The translations under genes were made by a program, and so were the position numbers. Below, one piece after another: positions 52,601-60,434 of a stretch of 64,000 bases of DNA; the stretch's first letter is position 1; each line of letters begins with the position of its first letter. The DNA lies in the NCBI RefSeq assembly GCF_042726155.1, contig NZ_JBHXHV010000003.1, forward strand, positions 1 through 64,000, in the 5' to 3' direction. Below the pieces are notes generated by a model. It was not told the DNA's origin. It saw only the letters and a program-made list of their open reading frames with translations, and ran no database searches. Source of the stretch: Leucobacter sp042726155. GTDB lineage: Bacteria; Actinomycetota; Actinomycetes; Actinomycetales; Microbacteriaceae.

Positions 52601-53223
52601 AGATGCTTGGGCTGTATGTCTCTGATCACCCGCTTCGCGGACTCGACGCGGCGCTGGCCAAGGAGGCGAGCGCGACCGTGCAGCAGGTCACGAACCCAGA
52701 CGCGAGCCCCAGTTTCGACGGTGAGGTCGTGACGCTCGCTGGCCTCCTCACGAGCGTGCAGCACCGCACCGCGAAATCGGGCAACCTCTACGGCATGGTC
52801 ACCATTGAGGACTTCACTGGCGAGGTGCAGGCGCTGTTCATGGGCAGGTCTTACCAGGAGTTCGGCAGCCTGCTGCAGCCCGACAGCGTCGTCGCCCTGC
52901 GCGGCAAAATGAACTCCCGTGATGACGGGATGTCCATGCACGCCTACGGGGTGAAACCGATTGATGTCTCGGCGCAGGAGGACGCGTCGACGCTGATGAT
53001 CTCGTTTGCGGATTCCCGTGCGACGGAAAAACTCATGGAGGAGCTGCGTGACACGTTGCGTCGCCATCGCGGCGACAGCGAAGTGCGACTGAACCTCATG
53101 ACTGCCACCTCGATTCGCGTGTTTGAGCTGCCTCTGCAGGTGCGCATTACCGCCGACCTCTTTGGCGAACTCAAAGGGTTGCTCGGACCGAGGTGCCTGC
53201 TGCCGGTTGAAGATCTGGTGTAA
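49666..53223 (+). CDS. dnaE: DNA polymerase III alpha subunit
   Basis: Replicative DNA polymerase. The 1185-residue protein has an N-terminal PHP domain (HLHVHSEYSMLDGA), palm/catalytic Asp residues in MPDFDVDFDDRRRGEVI (about 411-427), the finger motif, and a C-terminal OB fold (about 1020-1065, VTLAGLLTSVQHRTAKSGN). GTG 49666 follows AAGGGG. TACCCT at 49633-49638 may be the -10. The length and PHP residues fit DnaE1, the essential type, not the error-prone DnaE2. Confidence 0.97.
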   Translation: MADSDGFVHLHVHSEYSMLDGAARVGPLMEAAAAQGMPAIAVTDHGNTFGAFDFWKQAKDHGLNPIIGIEAYLTPGTHRTDKTRIRWGDGGGDDVSGSGAYTHMTMLSETTQGMHNLFRMSSYASLEGYYFKPRMDRELLQTYGKGLITTTGCPSGEIQTRLRLGQYEEARQAAAEFQDIFGKENFFCELMDHGLEIERRVQTDLVKIARDLSIPLVATNDLHYVHEADAEAHSALLCVQSGSRLDDPNRFQFNGSGYYLKTAAEMRHIFRDFPEACDNTLLIAERCNVEFNTSANYMPRYPVPDGETEDSWFVKEVEVGLQYRYPAGIPDAVRKQAEYEIGVITQMGFPGYFLVVADFINWSKNNGIRVGPGRGSGAGSMVAYAMRITDLDPLQHGLIFERFLNPDRVSMPDFDVDFDDRRRGEVIRYVTEKYGDERVAQIVTYGTIKSKQALKDASRVLGFPFGMGEKLTKAMPPAVMAKDIPLAGITDAKHPRYKEAAEFRAVLQEDPDAKTVYETALGLEGLKRQWGVHAAGVIMSSDPLIDIIPLQKREQDGQIVTQFDYPTCEGLGLIKMDFLGLRNLTIISDALENIRLNRGEELDLERLELDDAPSYELLARGDTLGVFQLDGGPMRGLLRLMKPDNFEDISAVLALYRPGPMGADSHTNYALRKNGLQPITPIHPELEEPLAEILSTTYGLIIYQEQVMSIAQRVAGFSLGQADILRRAMGKKKKSELDKQYAGFSGGMKERGYSEAAVKALWDILLPFSDYAFNKAHSAAYGVVSYWTAYLKEHYPAEYMAALLTSVGDSKDKLAIYLNECRRMGIKVLPPAVNESFVNFSAVGSDIRFGLGAIRNVGTNVVEAVREARESKGRFETFHDYLKKVGIVALNKRTTESLIKAGAFDGLGGTRRALLEIHEPAIESAVKEKRDAENGNVGFDFDSLFAEAAEAQGNSTETVSQVPDRPEWTKKDKLAFEREMLGLYVSDHPLRGLDAALAKEASATVQQVTNPDASPSFDGEVVTLAGLLTSVQHRTAKSGNLYGMVTIEDFTGEVQALFMGRSYQEFGSLLQPDSVVALRGKMNSRDDGMSMHAYGVKPIDVSAQEDASTLMISFADSRATEKLMEELRDTLRRHRGDSEVRLNLMTATSIRVFELPLQVRITADLFGELKGLLGPRCLLPVEDLV

Positions 53224-53257
53224 CCGGGACGCAATCCGTGCGGAGTAGGGTGTGCGT

Positions 53258-54097
53258 ATGAGTGAGACGCAGCAGCAGATCATCAGTGCCCTTGGCGTGA
53301 CCGCCGATACGACCCCCGACGTTGAGATTGAACGTCGAGTTACATTCCTCGCGGACTACGCGAGAGCGATTCCGGGGGTGAAGGGCTTTGTGCTCGGCAT
53401 CTCCGGAGGTCAAGATTCGTCGCTTGCCGGCCGCCTCGTGCAACTCGCCGTGGAGCGGTTGCGCAGCGAGGGACGGGATGCGACATTCGTGGCTGTACGA
53501 CTGCCTCACGGTGTGCAGCAGGACGAGGCCGATGCGCAGCTCGCGCTGTCGTTCATCGCACCAGACGAGTCGCTGTCCGTAGACATCAAGCCCGCGACAT
53601 CCGCGCTCGCTGACGCCGTGGCGGCTGCGGGGGCGCCCATTACGGACTTCAACCGCGGCAACGTGAAGGCCCGCATGCGCATGATTGCCCAATACGCCAT
53701 AGCGGGCGACCGTGGTCTGCTCGTCGTGGGAACGGACCACGCCGCCGAGGCGGTGACGGGCTTCTTCACCAAGTTCGGTGATGGCGCCGCTGACGTGGTG
53801 CCACTCGCCGGACTCACAAAAAGCCAGGGTGCTGCCATGCTTCGAGAACTGGGCGCCCCGACCCGGCTCTGGGAGAAGGTGCCGACTGCCGATTTGCTCG
53901 ATGATCAGCCCGGCCAGTCTGACGAGTCGAGCCTTGGCGTAACGTACACCGAGATTGACGCGTACTTGACCGGGAACACGATCGACCCGAAGTCCGTTGA
54001 GAACCTTGAGCGCCGATACCGGGCAACCGAGCACAAGCGACGGTCGCCCGTCACGCCGGGGGACACCTGGTGGAAATCGGCAGAGGGAGAAAAATGA
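53258..54097 (+). CDS. nadE: Ammonia-dependent NAD+ synthetase
   Basis: Last step of NAD+ synthesis, amidating deaminated NAD using ammonia. The 279-residue protein is the short form, without the glutaminase domain of mycobacterial NadE. The pyrophosphatase loop GISGGQDSS is at 47-55; GTDHAAEAVTGFFTKFGDG and LWEKVPTADLLDD are further signatures. ATG 53258 lies six bases after TAGGGT, so probably leaderless; a GTG at 53252 is an alternative. Ends in msrA. Confidence 0.95.
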   Translation: MSETQQQIISALGVTADTTPDVEIERRVTFLADYARAIPGVKGFVLGISGGQDSSLAGRLVQLAVERLRSEGRDATFVAVRLPHGVQQDEADAQLALSFIAPDESLSVDIKPATSALADAVAAAGAPITDFNRGNVKARMRMIAQYAIAGDRGLLVVGTDHAAEAVTGFFTKFGDGAADVVPLAGLTKSQGAAMLRELGAPTRLWEKVPTADLLDDQPGQSDESSLGVTYTEIDAYLTGNTIDPKSVENLERRYRATEHKRRSPVTPGDTWWKSAEGEK

Positions 54098-54618
54098 CCA
54101 CCACTTACGTGCTTGCCGGAGGATGCTTTTGGTGCCTCGACGCCGCCTACCGCGCACTCAACGGCGTTACCGATGTCGTCTCGTGCTACACCGGAGGTGA
54201 CGCGCCGCACCCCAGCTATGAGCAGGTGTGCACCGGGTCTACGGGTCACGCGGAAGCGGTCGCCGTCACCTTCGATCCAGAGACCATTCCGTCCGACGTG
54301 ATCTTGGACGCGTTCTTCACCATGCACGACCCGACTCAGCTCAACCGCCAGGGTAACGACGTCGGAACGCAATATCGCTCCGCCATGTTCCCCGCAGACG
54401 ATGCGCAGCGGGAGATATTCGAGGCTGCCCGCGAGCGGGCGGGGGAGCTGTGGCCGGCAGAGGTCGTCACGACGATCGAACCGCTCGGGCAGGTGTTCCC
54501 CGCGGAGGAGTACCATCAGGACTTCTTCGCGAAGAACCCCACCCAGGGCTACTGCCTCGCCGTAGCGGTTCCCAAGGTGAATAAGGTGCGCGCCTCTTTC
54601 TCGCAGTACCTGCGCTAG
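54094..54618 (+). CDS. msrA: Peptide methionine-(S)-sulfoxide reductase
   Basis: Repairs oxidised methionine. The 174-residue protein has the active-site motif GCFWC at 10-14 (Cys11 catalytic) and AEEYHQDFFAKNP near the end. ATG 54094 overlaps the nadE stop and follows GAGGGAG, so it is translated with nadE. The stop codon overlaps that of the convergent ssb gene (CTAG). Confidence 0.96.
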   Translation: MTTTYVLAGGCFWCLDAAYRALNGVTDVVSCYTGGDAPHPSYEQVCTGSTGHAEAVAVTFDPETIPSDVILDAFFTMHDPTQLNRQGNDVGTQYRSAMFPADDAQREIFEAARERAGELWPAEVVTTIEPLGQVFPAEEYHQDFFAKNPTQGYCLAVAVPKVNKVRASFSQYLR

Positions 54619-55172
54619 GCCGCTGACGGAAGTAGAGCTCCGGATGAGAACTTGATGCCCGCGAGATCGTGATCGCCGGCGCCAAGCTGTTCGTCATCGG
54701 TGTCTTCGGCGTCATCGGCCTGATCGCTCTCTGTTCCATGCAGTTCCGGTTCGCTTGGCTCCGAACCGGTCGACTCGGTGTCAACCGACCCAGCGTCGAC
54801 CGGTTCGGCAGCGCGCGAGGCATCCTTGGTGAATGACGAGGTTCCCCAGCGGAGGTCATGTCCGAATGAGTCGGCCTCGATCTCGACCGCGGTGCCGGAC
54901 TTGCCTTCGTTCTCCCATGCGCGAATGCGGAGCCTGCCGTGCACGATGACGCGATCACCCTTCATGAAAGACTCGCCCGCGTGCTCGGCGAGCCCGCGAA
55001 AGCTGTTGATCGTGAACCAGTTGGTATCGCCGTCAAGCCACTGAGCCCGGTCGCGGTCGTAACGTCGCTCGGTCGCGGCGAGCCGGAACGTGCTGAACGT
55101 TGCGCGCCCAGCGAACGTGATGGTGCGCGGGTCGGTCGCGATAGTGCCGACGACGCAAACAGTGGTGGACAT
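54615..55172 (-). CDS. ssb: Single-stranded DNA-binding protein paralogue without acidic tip
   Basis: Single-stranded DNA-binding protein. The 185-residue protein has an OB fold (about 1-110): TVCVVGTIATDP, NWFTINSFRGLAEHAGESFMKGDRV, and VHGRLRIRAWENE. The C-terminal part is an acidic low-complexity stretch (Asp, Glu, Ser; about 120-170) but the end reads SSGALLPSAA, not the DDDIPF tip that recruits repair and replication proteins. This resembles the second SSB (SsbB type) of actinobacteria and not the main SSB. ATG 55172 follows GAGGAG. Confidence 0.88.
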   Translation of the reverse strand: MSTTVCVVGTIATDPRTITFAGRATFSTFRLAATERRYDRDRAQWLDGDTNWFTINSFRGLAEHAGESFMKGDRVIVHGRLRIRAWENEGKSGTAVEIEADSFGHDLRWGTSSFTKDASRAAEPVDAGSVDTESTGSEPSEPELHGTESDQADDAEDTDDEQLGAGDHDLAGIKFSSGALLPSAA

Positions 55173-55447
55173 AATTGACTCCTCTGATCGTGCCCGAGAT
55201 GGGCAAGTTTTTTGCGAATTGAGTGATTGGCGAGCGGACGGCCGTGCCGTGCGGGGTCCGAACCGTCCGCTCACAGAAAGCCTGTGTCACGGCGCTCGCG
55301 CGCCGATGCTGCCGTCGGGATCTGTGGACGGTTAAGCAGCGTTTCTGTCGCCGCCGAAAATGTGCGCGAAGATCGCCGCGCTCCTGGTCGCGCCGCGTTC
55401 CAGGTAATGAACAGATTGCTGAGGGTCAGGATGCGTACACTGGGCGG
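55173..55447. promoter_or_regulatory. Divergent region between ssb and the lipoprotein gene
   Basis: A 275-base gap between divergent genes. The lipoprotein side ends in TACACT (55436-55441), six bases before its GTG. The ssb side has an A/T-rich patch GGGCAAGTTTTTTGCGAATTG near 55194. No gene or clear stem-loop is visible. Confidence 0.4.
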
Positions 55448-55936
55448 GTGCCCGCTGCTCTGACATCCCGTCGCCAATCGCCGATCGTTGCCGTCGCCGC
55501 CCTCGCACTCGGGGCAGTCCTGCTGAACGGGTGTGCCTTGCTCGAAGGGCCAACGCCGCAGACTCCTGAGCGCTCGGAGACACCCAAGCCCGAGGTCGCA
55601 CCCGAGTTCGTGCCCGACGGAAGCGCTGCCGACAATCTGCCGTACTTCACCGAGGTACTGCGCAAGTTCAGCAAAGGTACGTCGCCAGTGCAGGGTGCGC
55701 CCGTCGTCCAGGCTGTCTCCGAGGCCGGGTTTGACAAGTCGATGATGCAGGTCAGTTTTGACGAGAGCAAGACGAACCTGCCAGCCGACAACATCTTTGT
55801 TTCCGTGCGCATTGGCGCCGACTGCCTGGTCGGCCAGGTCGTCGCAGCCGACCGCACGTTTGTGGCGAAAAATATGCCCGCCGTTGGCCCGAACAAAGAC
55901 ATCTGCATTATCGGCAAAACCGCGCCCATCAGCTAA
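55448..55936 (+). CDS. Putative lipoprotein, unknown function
   Basis: I do not recognise a function. The 162-residue protein has a basic N-terminus, a hydrophobic segment and the lipobox LLNGC (Cys about residue 29), so it is probably lipid-anchored outside the cell; lspA in this window would process it. A Pro/Glu-rich linker precedes a compact C-terminal domain with NLPYFTEVLRKFS, SFDESKTNLPADNIFVSVR and two Cys that may form a disulphide. It resembles the uncharacterised DUF6993 family of Microbacteriaceae. GTG 55448, probably leaderless. It stands alone. Confidence 0.75.
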   Translation: MPAALTSRRQSPIVAVAALALGAVLLNGCALLEGPTPQTPERSETPKPEVAPEFVPDGSAADNLPYFTEVLRKFSKGTSPVQGAPVVQAVSEAGFDKSMMQVSFDESKTNLPADNIFVSVRIGADCLVGQVVAADRTFVAKNMPAVGPNKDICIIGKTAPIS

Positions 55937-56024
55937 GCGGCTTCCCGGGCGGTAGAGTGGTGGCGATCCGCAACCCATCGTTCCAATAAGGGAGTTCTGG
56001 GCGCCTTCGCGCCCGAGTGTGTCT

Positions 56025-57707
56025 ATGGCTGAGTACATTTACCAAATGGTTCGCGCGCGCAAGGCGCACGGCGACAAGGTGATCCTCGATGATGTGACCA
56101 TGGCGTTCCTGCCGGGCGCAAAGATCGGCGTGGTCGGTCCTAACGGCGCCGGCAAGTCGACGATCCTGAAGATCATGGCGGGCCTCGATACGCCGTCGAA
56201 CGGTGAGGCGCTGCTGACTCCGGGCTTTAGCGTCGGCATCCTGATGCAGGAGCCCGAGCTTGACGAAGACGCGACGGTGCTCGCGAACGTGCAGCAGGGC
56301 GTCGCTGAGATCAAGGGGAAGCTTGATCGCTTCAACGAAATCTCGCTCGAGATGGCGAGCCCCGACGCCGACTACGACAAGCTGCTTCCCGAGATGGGTG
56401 AGCTGCAGGAAGCGATCGACGCCGTCGACGGCTGGGACCTCGACAACCAGCTCGAACAGGCGATGGACGCGCTGCGATGCCCGCCAGCCGACGCCATTGT
56501 CTCGAACCTCTCTGGCGGCGAGAAGCGCCGCGTCGCGCTCTGCAAGCTGCTGCTCGAGAAGCCCGATTTGCTGCTGCTTGACGAGCCCACCAACCACCTC
56601 GACGCCGAGAGCGTGCTCTGGCTCGAGCAGCACCTCGCGAAGTACCCGGGCGCCGTCATGGCTGTGACGCACGACCGGTACTTCCTCGACCACGTCGCGA
56701 CCTGGATCTGTGAGGTCGACCGCGGCCGCCTCTACGCATACGAGGGCAACTACTCGATGTATCTTGAACAGAAGGCGACGCGCCTCGAGGTTCAAGGCAA
56801 GAAGGATCAGAAGCTGCAGAAGCGCCTCAAAGAGGAGCTCGAGTGGGTGCGCACGAACGCCAAGGGTCGTCAGGCGAAGTCTAAGGCGCGTCTGGCTCGT
56901 TACGAAGAAATGGCAACCGAGGCAGAGCGCACGCGGAAGCTTGATTTCGAAGAGATCCAGATTCCCGCGGGCCCTCGCCTCGGGAACGTCGTGCTCGAGG
57001 CGAAGAAGCTCAACAAGGGCTTCGACGGCCGCACGCTCATCGACGACCTATCGTTCTCGCTGCCGCGCAACGGCATTGTTGGCATCATTGGACCGAACGG
57101 CGTCGGCAAGACAACGCTCTTCAAGACGATCGTCGGTATCGAACCGCTCGACGGTGGTGAGCTGAAGATCGGCGACACCGTCAAGCTCAGTTACGTCGAC
57201 CAGACCCGCGGTGGTATCGACCCGAAGAAGACCGTGTGGGAGGTCGTCTCCGACGGACTCGACTACATGAAGGTCGGCAACGTGGAGATCCCGTCCCGCG
57301 CCTACGTGTCGACGTTCGGGTTCAAGGGCCCGGATCAGCAGAAGCCAGCGGGTGTGCTCTCCGGTGGCGAGCGCAACCGACTGAATCTGGCGCTGACCCT
57401 GAAACAGGGCGGCAACCTGCTGCTGCTCGACGAGCCCACGAACGACCTCGATGTCGAGACGCTCTCGAGCCTTGAGAACGCGCTACTTGAGTTCCCCGGT
57501 TGCGCAGTGGTCATCACTCACGACCGGTGGTTCCTCGACCGCATCGCGACGCACATCCTTGCGTACGAGGGCACCGAGGAGAACCCGGCGAACTGGTACT
57601 GGTTCGAGGGCAACTTCGAAGCGTACGAGGCGAATAAGATCGAGCGGCTCGGGGCCGAGGCGGCGAAGCCGTCGCGCGTCACCTACCGCAAGCTCACGCG
57701 CAACTGA
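56025..57707 (+). CDS. ettA: ABC-F translation factor EttA
   Basis: Ribosome-associated ATPase that gates the first steps of elongation by energy state. The 560-residue protein has two ABC domains: GPNGAGKST, LSGGEKRRV and LLLLDEPTNHLD in the first; GPNGVGKTT, LSGGERNRL and LLLLDEPTNDLD in the second. An EttA-type arm (about 95-140) lies within the first, and there are no membrane helices. ATG 56025 gives the family N-terminus MAEYIYQMVRARKAHG; GTG 56019 is possible. The leader has a small hairpin GGGCG/CGCCC (55999-56014) and no clear ribosome binding site. Confidence 0.96.
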   Translation: MAEYIYQMVRARKAHGDKVILDDVTMAFLPGAKIGVVGPNGAGKSTILKIMAGLDTPSNGEALLTPGFSVGILMQEPELDEDATVLANVQQGVAEIKGKLDRFNEISLEMASPDADYDKLLPEMGELQEAIDAVDGWDLDNQLEQAMDALRCPPADAIVSNLSGGEKRRVALCKLLLEKPDLLLLDEPTNHLDAESVLWLEQHLAKYPGAVMAVTHDRYFLDHVATWICEVDRGRLYAYEGNYSMYLEQKATRLEVQGKKDQKLQKRLKEELEWVRTNAKGRQAKSKARLARYEEMATEAERTRKLDFEEIQIPAGPRLGNVVLEAKKLNKGFDGRTLIDDLSFSLPRNGIVGIIGPNGVGKTTLFKTIVGIEPLDGGELKIGDTVKLSYVDQTRGGIDPKKTVWEVVSDGLDYMKVGNVEIPSRAYVSTFGFKGPDQQKPAGVLSGGERNRLNLALTLKQGGNLLLLDEPTNDLDVETLSSLENALLEFPGCAVVITHDRWFLDRIATHILAYEGTEENPANWYWFEGNFEAYEANKIERLGAEAAKPSRVTYRKLTRN

Positions 57708-57712
57708 CGCAC

Positions 57713-57749
57713 ACGGGGCGCGACCTTCCATTCGAGGGTCGCGCCCCGT
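57713..57749 (+). terminator. Hairpin terminator after ettA
   Basis: Stem ACGGGGCGCGACC / GGGTCGCGCCCCGT with a 10-base loop. A T-rich tail is short (TTGTG). Confidence 0.8.
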
Positions 57750-57776
57750 TGTGCGTGCGCGGTAGAAGGGACAGCA

Positions 57777-58244
57777 ATGGCACGCGTTCACATCGACCTG
57801 GAATTGCGCTGGGGCGACCAAGACGCTTACGGTCACGTCAACAATGTGGCGTTCGCACGCTTCCTGGAAGAGGCGCGCGTGCGCACGTTCTGGCTGGGCT
57901 CAGGCCGCGAACGCACGGGTATGGAGCGTCACTTCCGCGGCAATGATCCGAGCGGCCCCAAGATGCTCGTTGCGAGCCAACAGATCGAGTTCGCGCGGGT
58001 GCTGGAATACTCAGAACACCCGGTCGTCGTTGAACTCTGGATCGGGAAACTCGGTGGCTCGAGCCTTGAGGTGCACTACGAGATCATCGACGGTGCGGCC
58101 GCCGAGCGCACCGTAGTCGCTCGTGCCATCTCGCACATCGTTATCGTGGACGGCGTCACGCTGCGCCCGATCCGGCTCACCGGTGACGGCCGCACTTCGG
58201 TTGAGGCATGGACCGACGACCCGCTCGTGCTGCGGCGCGGTTGA
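57777..58244 (+). CDS. Acyl-CoA thioesterase, 4HBT hot-dog fold
   Basis: Probable hydrolase of acyl-CoA. The 155-residue protein has ELRWGDQDAYGHVNN, the catalytic Asp and Tyr-Gly-His-Val-Asn block of the 4-hydroxybenzoyl-CoA thioesterase family, and FLEEARV. A single hot-dog domain, with no signal peptide. AAGGGACAGCA precedes the ATG. The substrate cannot be told. Convergent with the next gene, a second, unrelated thioesterase. Confidence 0.88.
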   Translation: MARVHIDLELRWGDQDAYGHVNNVAFARFLEEARVRTFWLGSGRERTGMERHFRGNDPSGPKMLVASQQIEFARVLEYSEHPVVVELWIGKLGGSSLEVHYEIIDGAAAERTVVARAISHIVIVDGVTLRPIRLTGDGRTSVEAWTDDPLVLRRG

Positions 58245-58257
58245 GGCGGAACTCCGG

Positions 58258-59127
58258 CTAGCGCTGCTCGGGGAGCCGGATCATGCTCTCCTGCGTCACG
58301 CTCGCGACGTGATTGCCCGAGCGGTCGAAGAAGCGACCGTGCGCGAGTCCGCGACCGCCCTGCGCGGTGGGGGAGTCGAGTTCGTACAGGAGCCACTCGT
58401 CAACGCGGAACGGGCGATGGAACCACATCGCGTGATCGAGACTCGCCGCTCGCATTCCGGGTGTCGCCCAGGGAATGCCGTGCATCCTGGCAACGGGCTC
58501 GAGCAGCAGATAGTCGCTTCCGAAGGCAAGGGCTGCGGCGTGCAACAGCGGAGACGCGTCGAACGGCTCGCGGCTGCGCATCCACACGCGTTGGGTCGAG
58601 GTGCGCTCGGCAACCTCCAGCATTATGTCGGACTCGACGTAGCGAAAATCAAATGGGCGCTCCAGTACCCACGACGCCCGGCCGTGCCCGGATAGATGGC
58701 TGTATTTCTCCCAGATCGTGGGAAGCGAATCAGGATCGGCGACGTCGCTGAGATCGAGCTGCTCCTGGTGCTCGAGGCCCGGGTCGTCCGTCTGGAACGA
58801 CGCAATCATCGACATCCGCGCTTCTCCATGCTGGTACGCCTGCACGCGACGCGTCGAAAACGAGCGGCCATCGCGCAGCCGGTCGACCTCAAACGTCATA
58901 TGCGCATCGGCGTCACCCGGGCGCAGGAAGTAGCCGTGCATCGAGTGGATCTCGCGATCCTTCGGGACAGTACTCCCGGCGGCAGCGATGGCCTGGCCGA
59001 GCACCTGGCCTCCAAAAGAACGACCGTGCGGCGTCGGAAGCGGCGGGCCAGTGAGAATGTCCTCTCGCGTGCGCGCGCCAGAATCGATCACTGTCAGCAT
59101 GTCGAGCAGGTGGGGCGACTCGGTCAT
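58258..59127 (-). CDS. tesB: Acyl-CoA thioesterase II
   Basis: Hydrolyses medium- and long-chain acyl-CoA. The 289-residue protein has two hot-dog domains: FGGQVLGQAIAAAG and MHGYFLRPGD in the first, ASLDHAMWFHRPFRVDEWL and GGRGLAHGRFFDRSG in the second, all typical of TesB. It starts at 59127 with GGAGGATCC before the ATG. Short space of 124 bases to the next divergent gene. Confidence 0.95.
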   Translation of the reverse strand: MTESPHLLDMLTVIDSGARTREDILTGPPLPTPHGRSFGGQVLGQAIAAAGSTVPKDREIHSMHGYFLRPGDADAHMTFEVDRLRDGRSFSTRRVQAYQHGEARMSMIASFQTDDPGLEHQEQLDLSDVADPDSLPTIWEKYSHLSGHGRASWVLERPFDFRYVESDIMLEVAERTSTQRVWMRSREPFDASPLLHAAALAFGSDYLLLEPVARMHGIPWATPGMRAASLDHAMWFHRPFRVDEWLLYELDSPTAQGGRGLAHGRFFDRSGNHVASVTQESMIRLPEQR

Positions 59128-59251
59128 GGATCCTCCGAAGTTGGCGTGGGGAACGATGCCGCAATTCTACGGCCGACCAGTTCGGGAGACGCGCCGCAGC
59201 CGCGCAGACCCCGTGCTCGGATCGCTTCGCCGCGGGCTAGACTCGGGCACC

Positions 59252-59899
59252 ATGCCCGTGACGATTCAGCTTGCCGATGCCGCAACCCGTGATGATCTCC
59301 GCATCTTCTTGGAGCGGGCGGTGCGCGCCGGTCAGGCCGAGGTTCGTATGACGTCCCGGGACGCCACCCTTGCGGTGTACGGGTGCACGCAAGCGCCGCG
59401 CGGCATTACGGACACCGTTCCCGTCGTGCTCGTGATGCGAGGGTTCGAGCTTGCCGATGCGCCAGACGTTGCGGTCGACGCCACCGTGCCAGCGAGGTCA
59501 TTGCTCGACCGCCTCGCGCGCCTGGGCCTCATCGGCCGGGACCTCGAGGTTCCCGAGTCGAGCGCGAGCACGGCCTGGGCAGGTGTGCTGCCGCCCATAG
59601 CTGGCTGGACGAGTGCCGGGGAAATCGATGCTGCGTCTCTCGCGGCAGTCGCGTCCGAGGGTATCGGCCGCGTGGCTGAACTGCTGCCTACTGACCCGGG
59701 CGAGGCCGTCGTGCACCGCGTACGCGCATCCGTCTGGGGGCTCGAGATCGCGCCCGGTATTCCCGCCGCTGCCGCGTTTGCCGCAGAAGCGATGGGGTTT
59801 CTGAACGGCGCTGACGTGGCGACGGTGTCCCGCTCACTCACCTGGACGCGATTGAGCACTGAGCGCGGACACGTTGTGGTGCGGTCGCTGCTCGGATAG
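59252..59899 (+). CDS. Protein of unknown function
   Basis: I do not recognise this 215-residue protein. It has no signal peptide, membrane helix or cysteine pair beyond one Cys. The sequence is rich in Ala, Arg, Asp and Val, and is soluble. The N-terminal half (ADAATRDDLRIFLERAVRAGQAEVRM) could be a small alpha/beta domain; the C-terminal half is helical. ATG 59252 has TAGACT eight bases upstream and no ribosome binding site, so leaderless. Codon usage matches its neighbours, so it looks native and not acquired. A conserved rpoZ gene follows. Confidence 0.7.
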   Translation: MPVTIQLADAATRDDLRIFLERAVRAGQAEVRMTSRDATLAVYGCTQAPRGITDTVPVVLVMRGFELADAPDVAVDATVPARSLLDRLARLGLIGRDLEVPESSASTAWAGVLPPIAGWTSAGEIDAASLAAVASEGIGRVAELLPTDPGEAVVHRVRASVWGLEIAPGIPAAAAFAAEAMGFLNGADVATVSRSLTWTRLSTERGHVVVRSLLG

Positions 59900-59998
59900 C
59901 CCGTCGTTGCGGGTCGAATGCGTACGCGAATGCTGCAGGGCTCAGCGGGAATCAGGATCCTCGGCTAGGATAGGACGGTCAACTAGAGGAGTGTGTAC

Positions 59999-60286
59999 AT
60001 GGCCAACCCCAACGGCATCATCGACCCGCCAATCGACGATCTGCTCGAGAAGGTCGATTCGAAGTACGCTCTGGTGGTCTTCGCTTCGCAGCGCGCCCGT
60101 CAGATCAACGATTACTACACCGATCTGCACGACGGCAATCTCTTCGACAACGTCGGCCCGCTGGTCGATTCGTCCGTCGATGACAAGCCGCTGTCGATCG
60201 CGCTGCACGAGATCGTCGAGGGCAAGCTCACGATGACGCGTCGCGTCGAAGAACTTGGTGAGTCAGAAGAACTCGCTGAAGCGTAA
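59999..60286 (+). CDS. rpoZ: RNA polymerase omega subunit
   Basis: Small subunit that helps assemble RNA polymerase. The 95-residue protein has PPIDDLLEKVDSKYALVVFASQRARQIND, split by the family's MVR-like core, and KPLSIALHEIVEGKL. ATG 59999 follows AGAGGAG by seven bases; TAGGAT at 59966-59971 is a likely -10. In mycobacteria rpoZ also lies just before metK and priA. Confidence 0.95.
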   Translation: MANPNGIIDPPIDDLLEKVDSKYALVVFASQRARQINDYYTDLHDGNLFDNVGPLVDSSVDDKPLSIALHEIVEGKLTMTRRVEELGESEELAEA

Positions 60287-60314
60287 TCTTCAGCTGCATA
60301 ACGCAGCAGTGTCG

Positions 60315-60351
60315 GTGGCGTCGGATACCCTCGAAGAGGGTCCGGCGCCAC
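60315..60351 (+). terminator. Terminator hairpin between rpoZ and metK
   Basis: Stem GTGGCGTCGG-ACCCTC / GAGGGT-CCGGCGCCAC, with a two-base bulge and GAA loop, 16 pairs in total. The tail is only moderately T-rich. The layout does not fit a SAM riboswitch. Confidence 0.75.
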
Positions 60352-60434
60352 TGGTGTTTGTGGCCCAGCCTGTGGGTCCCCAGATCTGCTCACCGTGATC
60401 CAACCTCGCATTCGTTTTTATCCCTAGGAGTCCC

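Noticed and set aside
52171..53283. Minus-strand open frame of 370 codons opposite the dnaE 3' end
   Set aside because: Shadow of dnaE; no known motif and no ribosome binding site.
60287..60434. SAM riboswitch before metK
   Set aside because: The gap holds one long hairpin that suits a terminator; no multi-helix SAM-I or SAM-II layout is visible.
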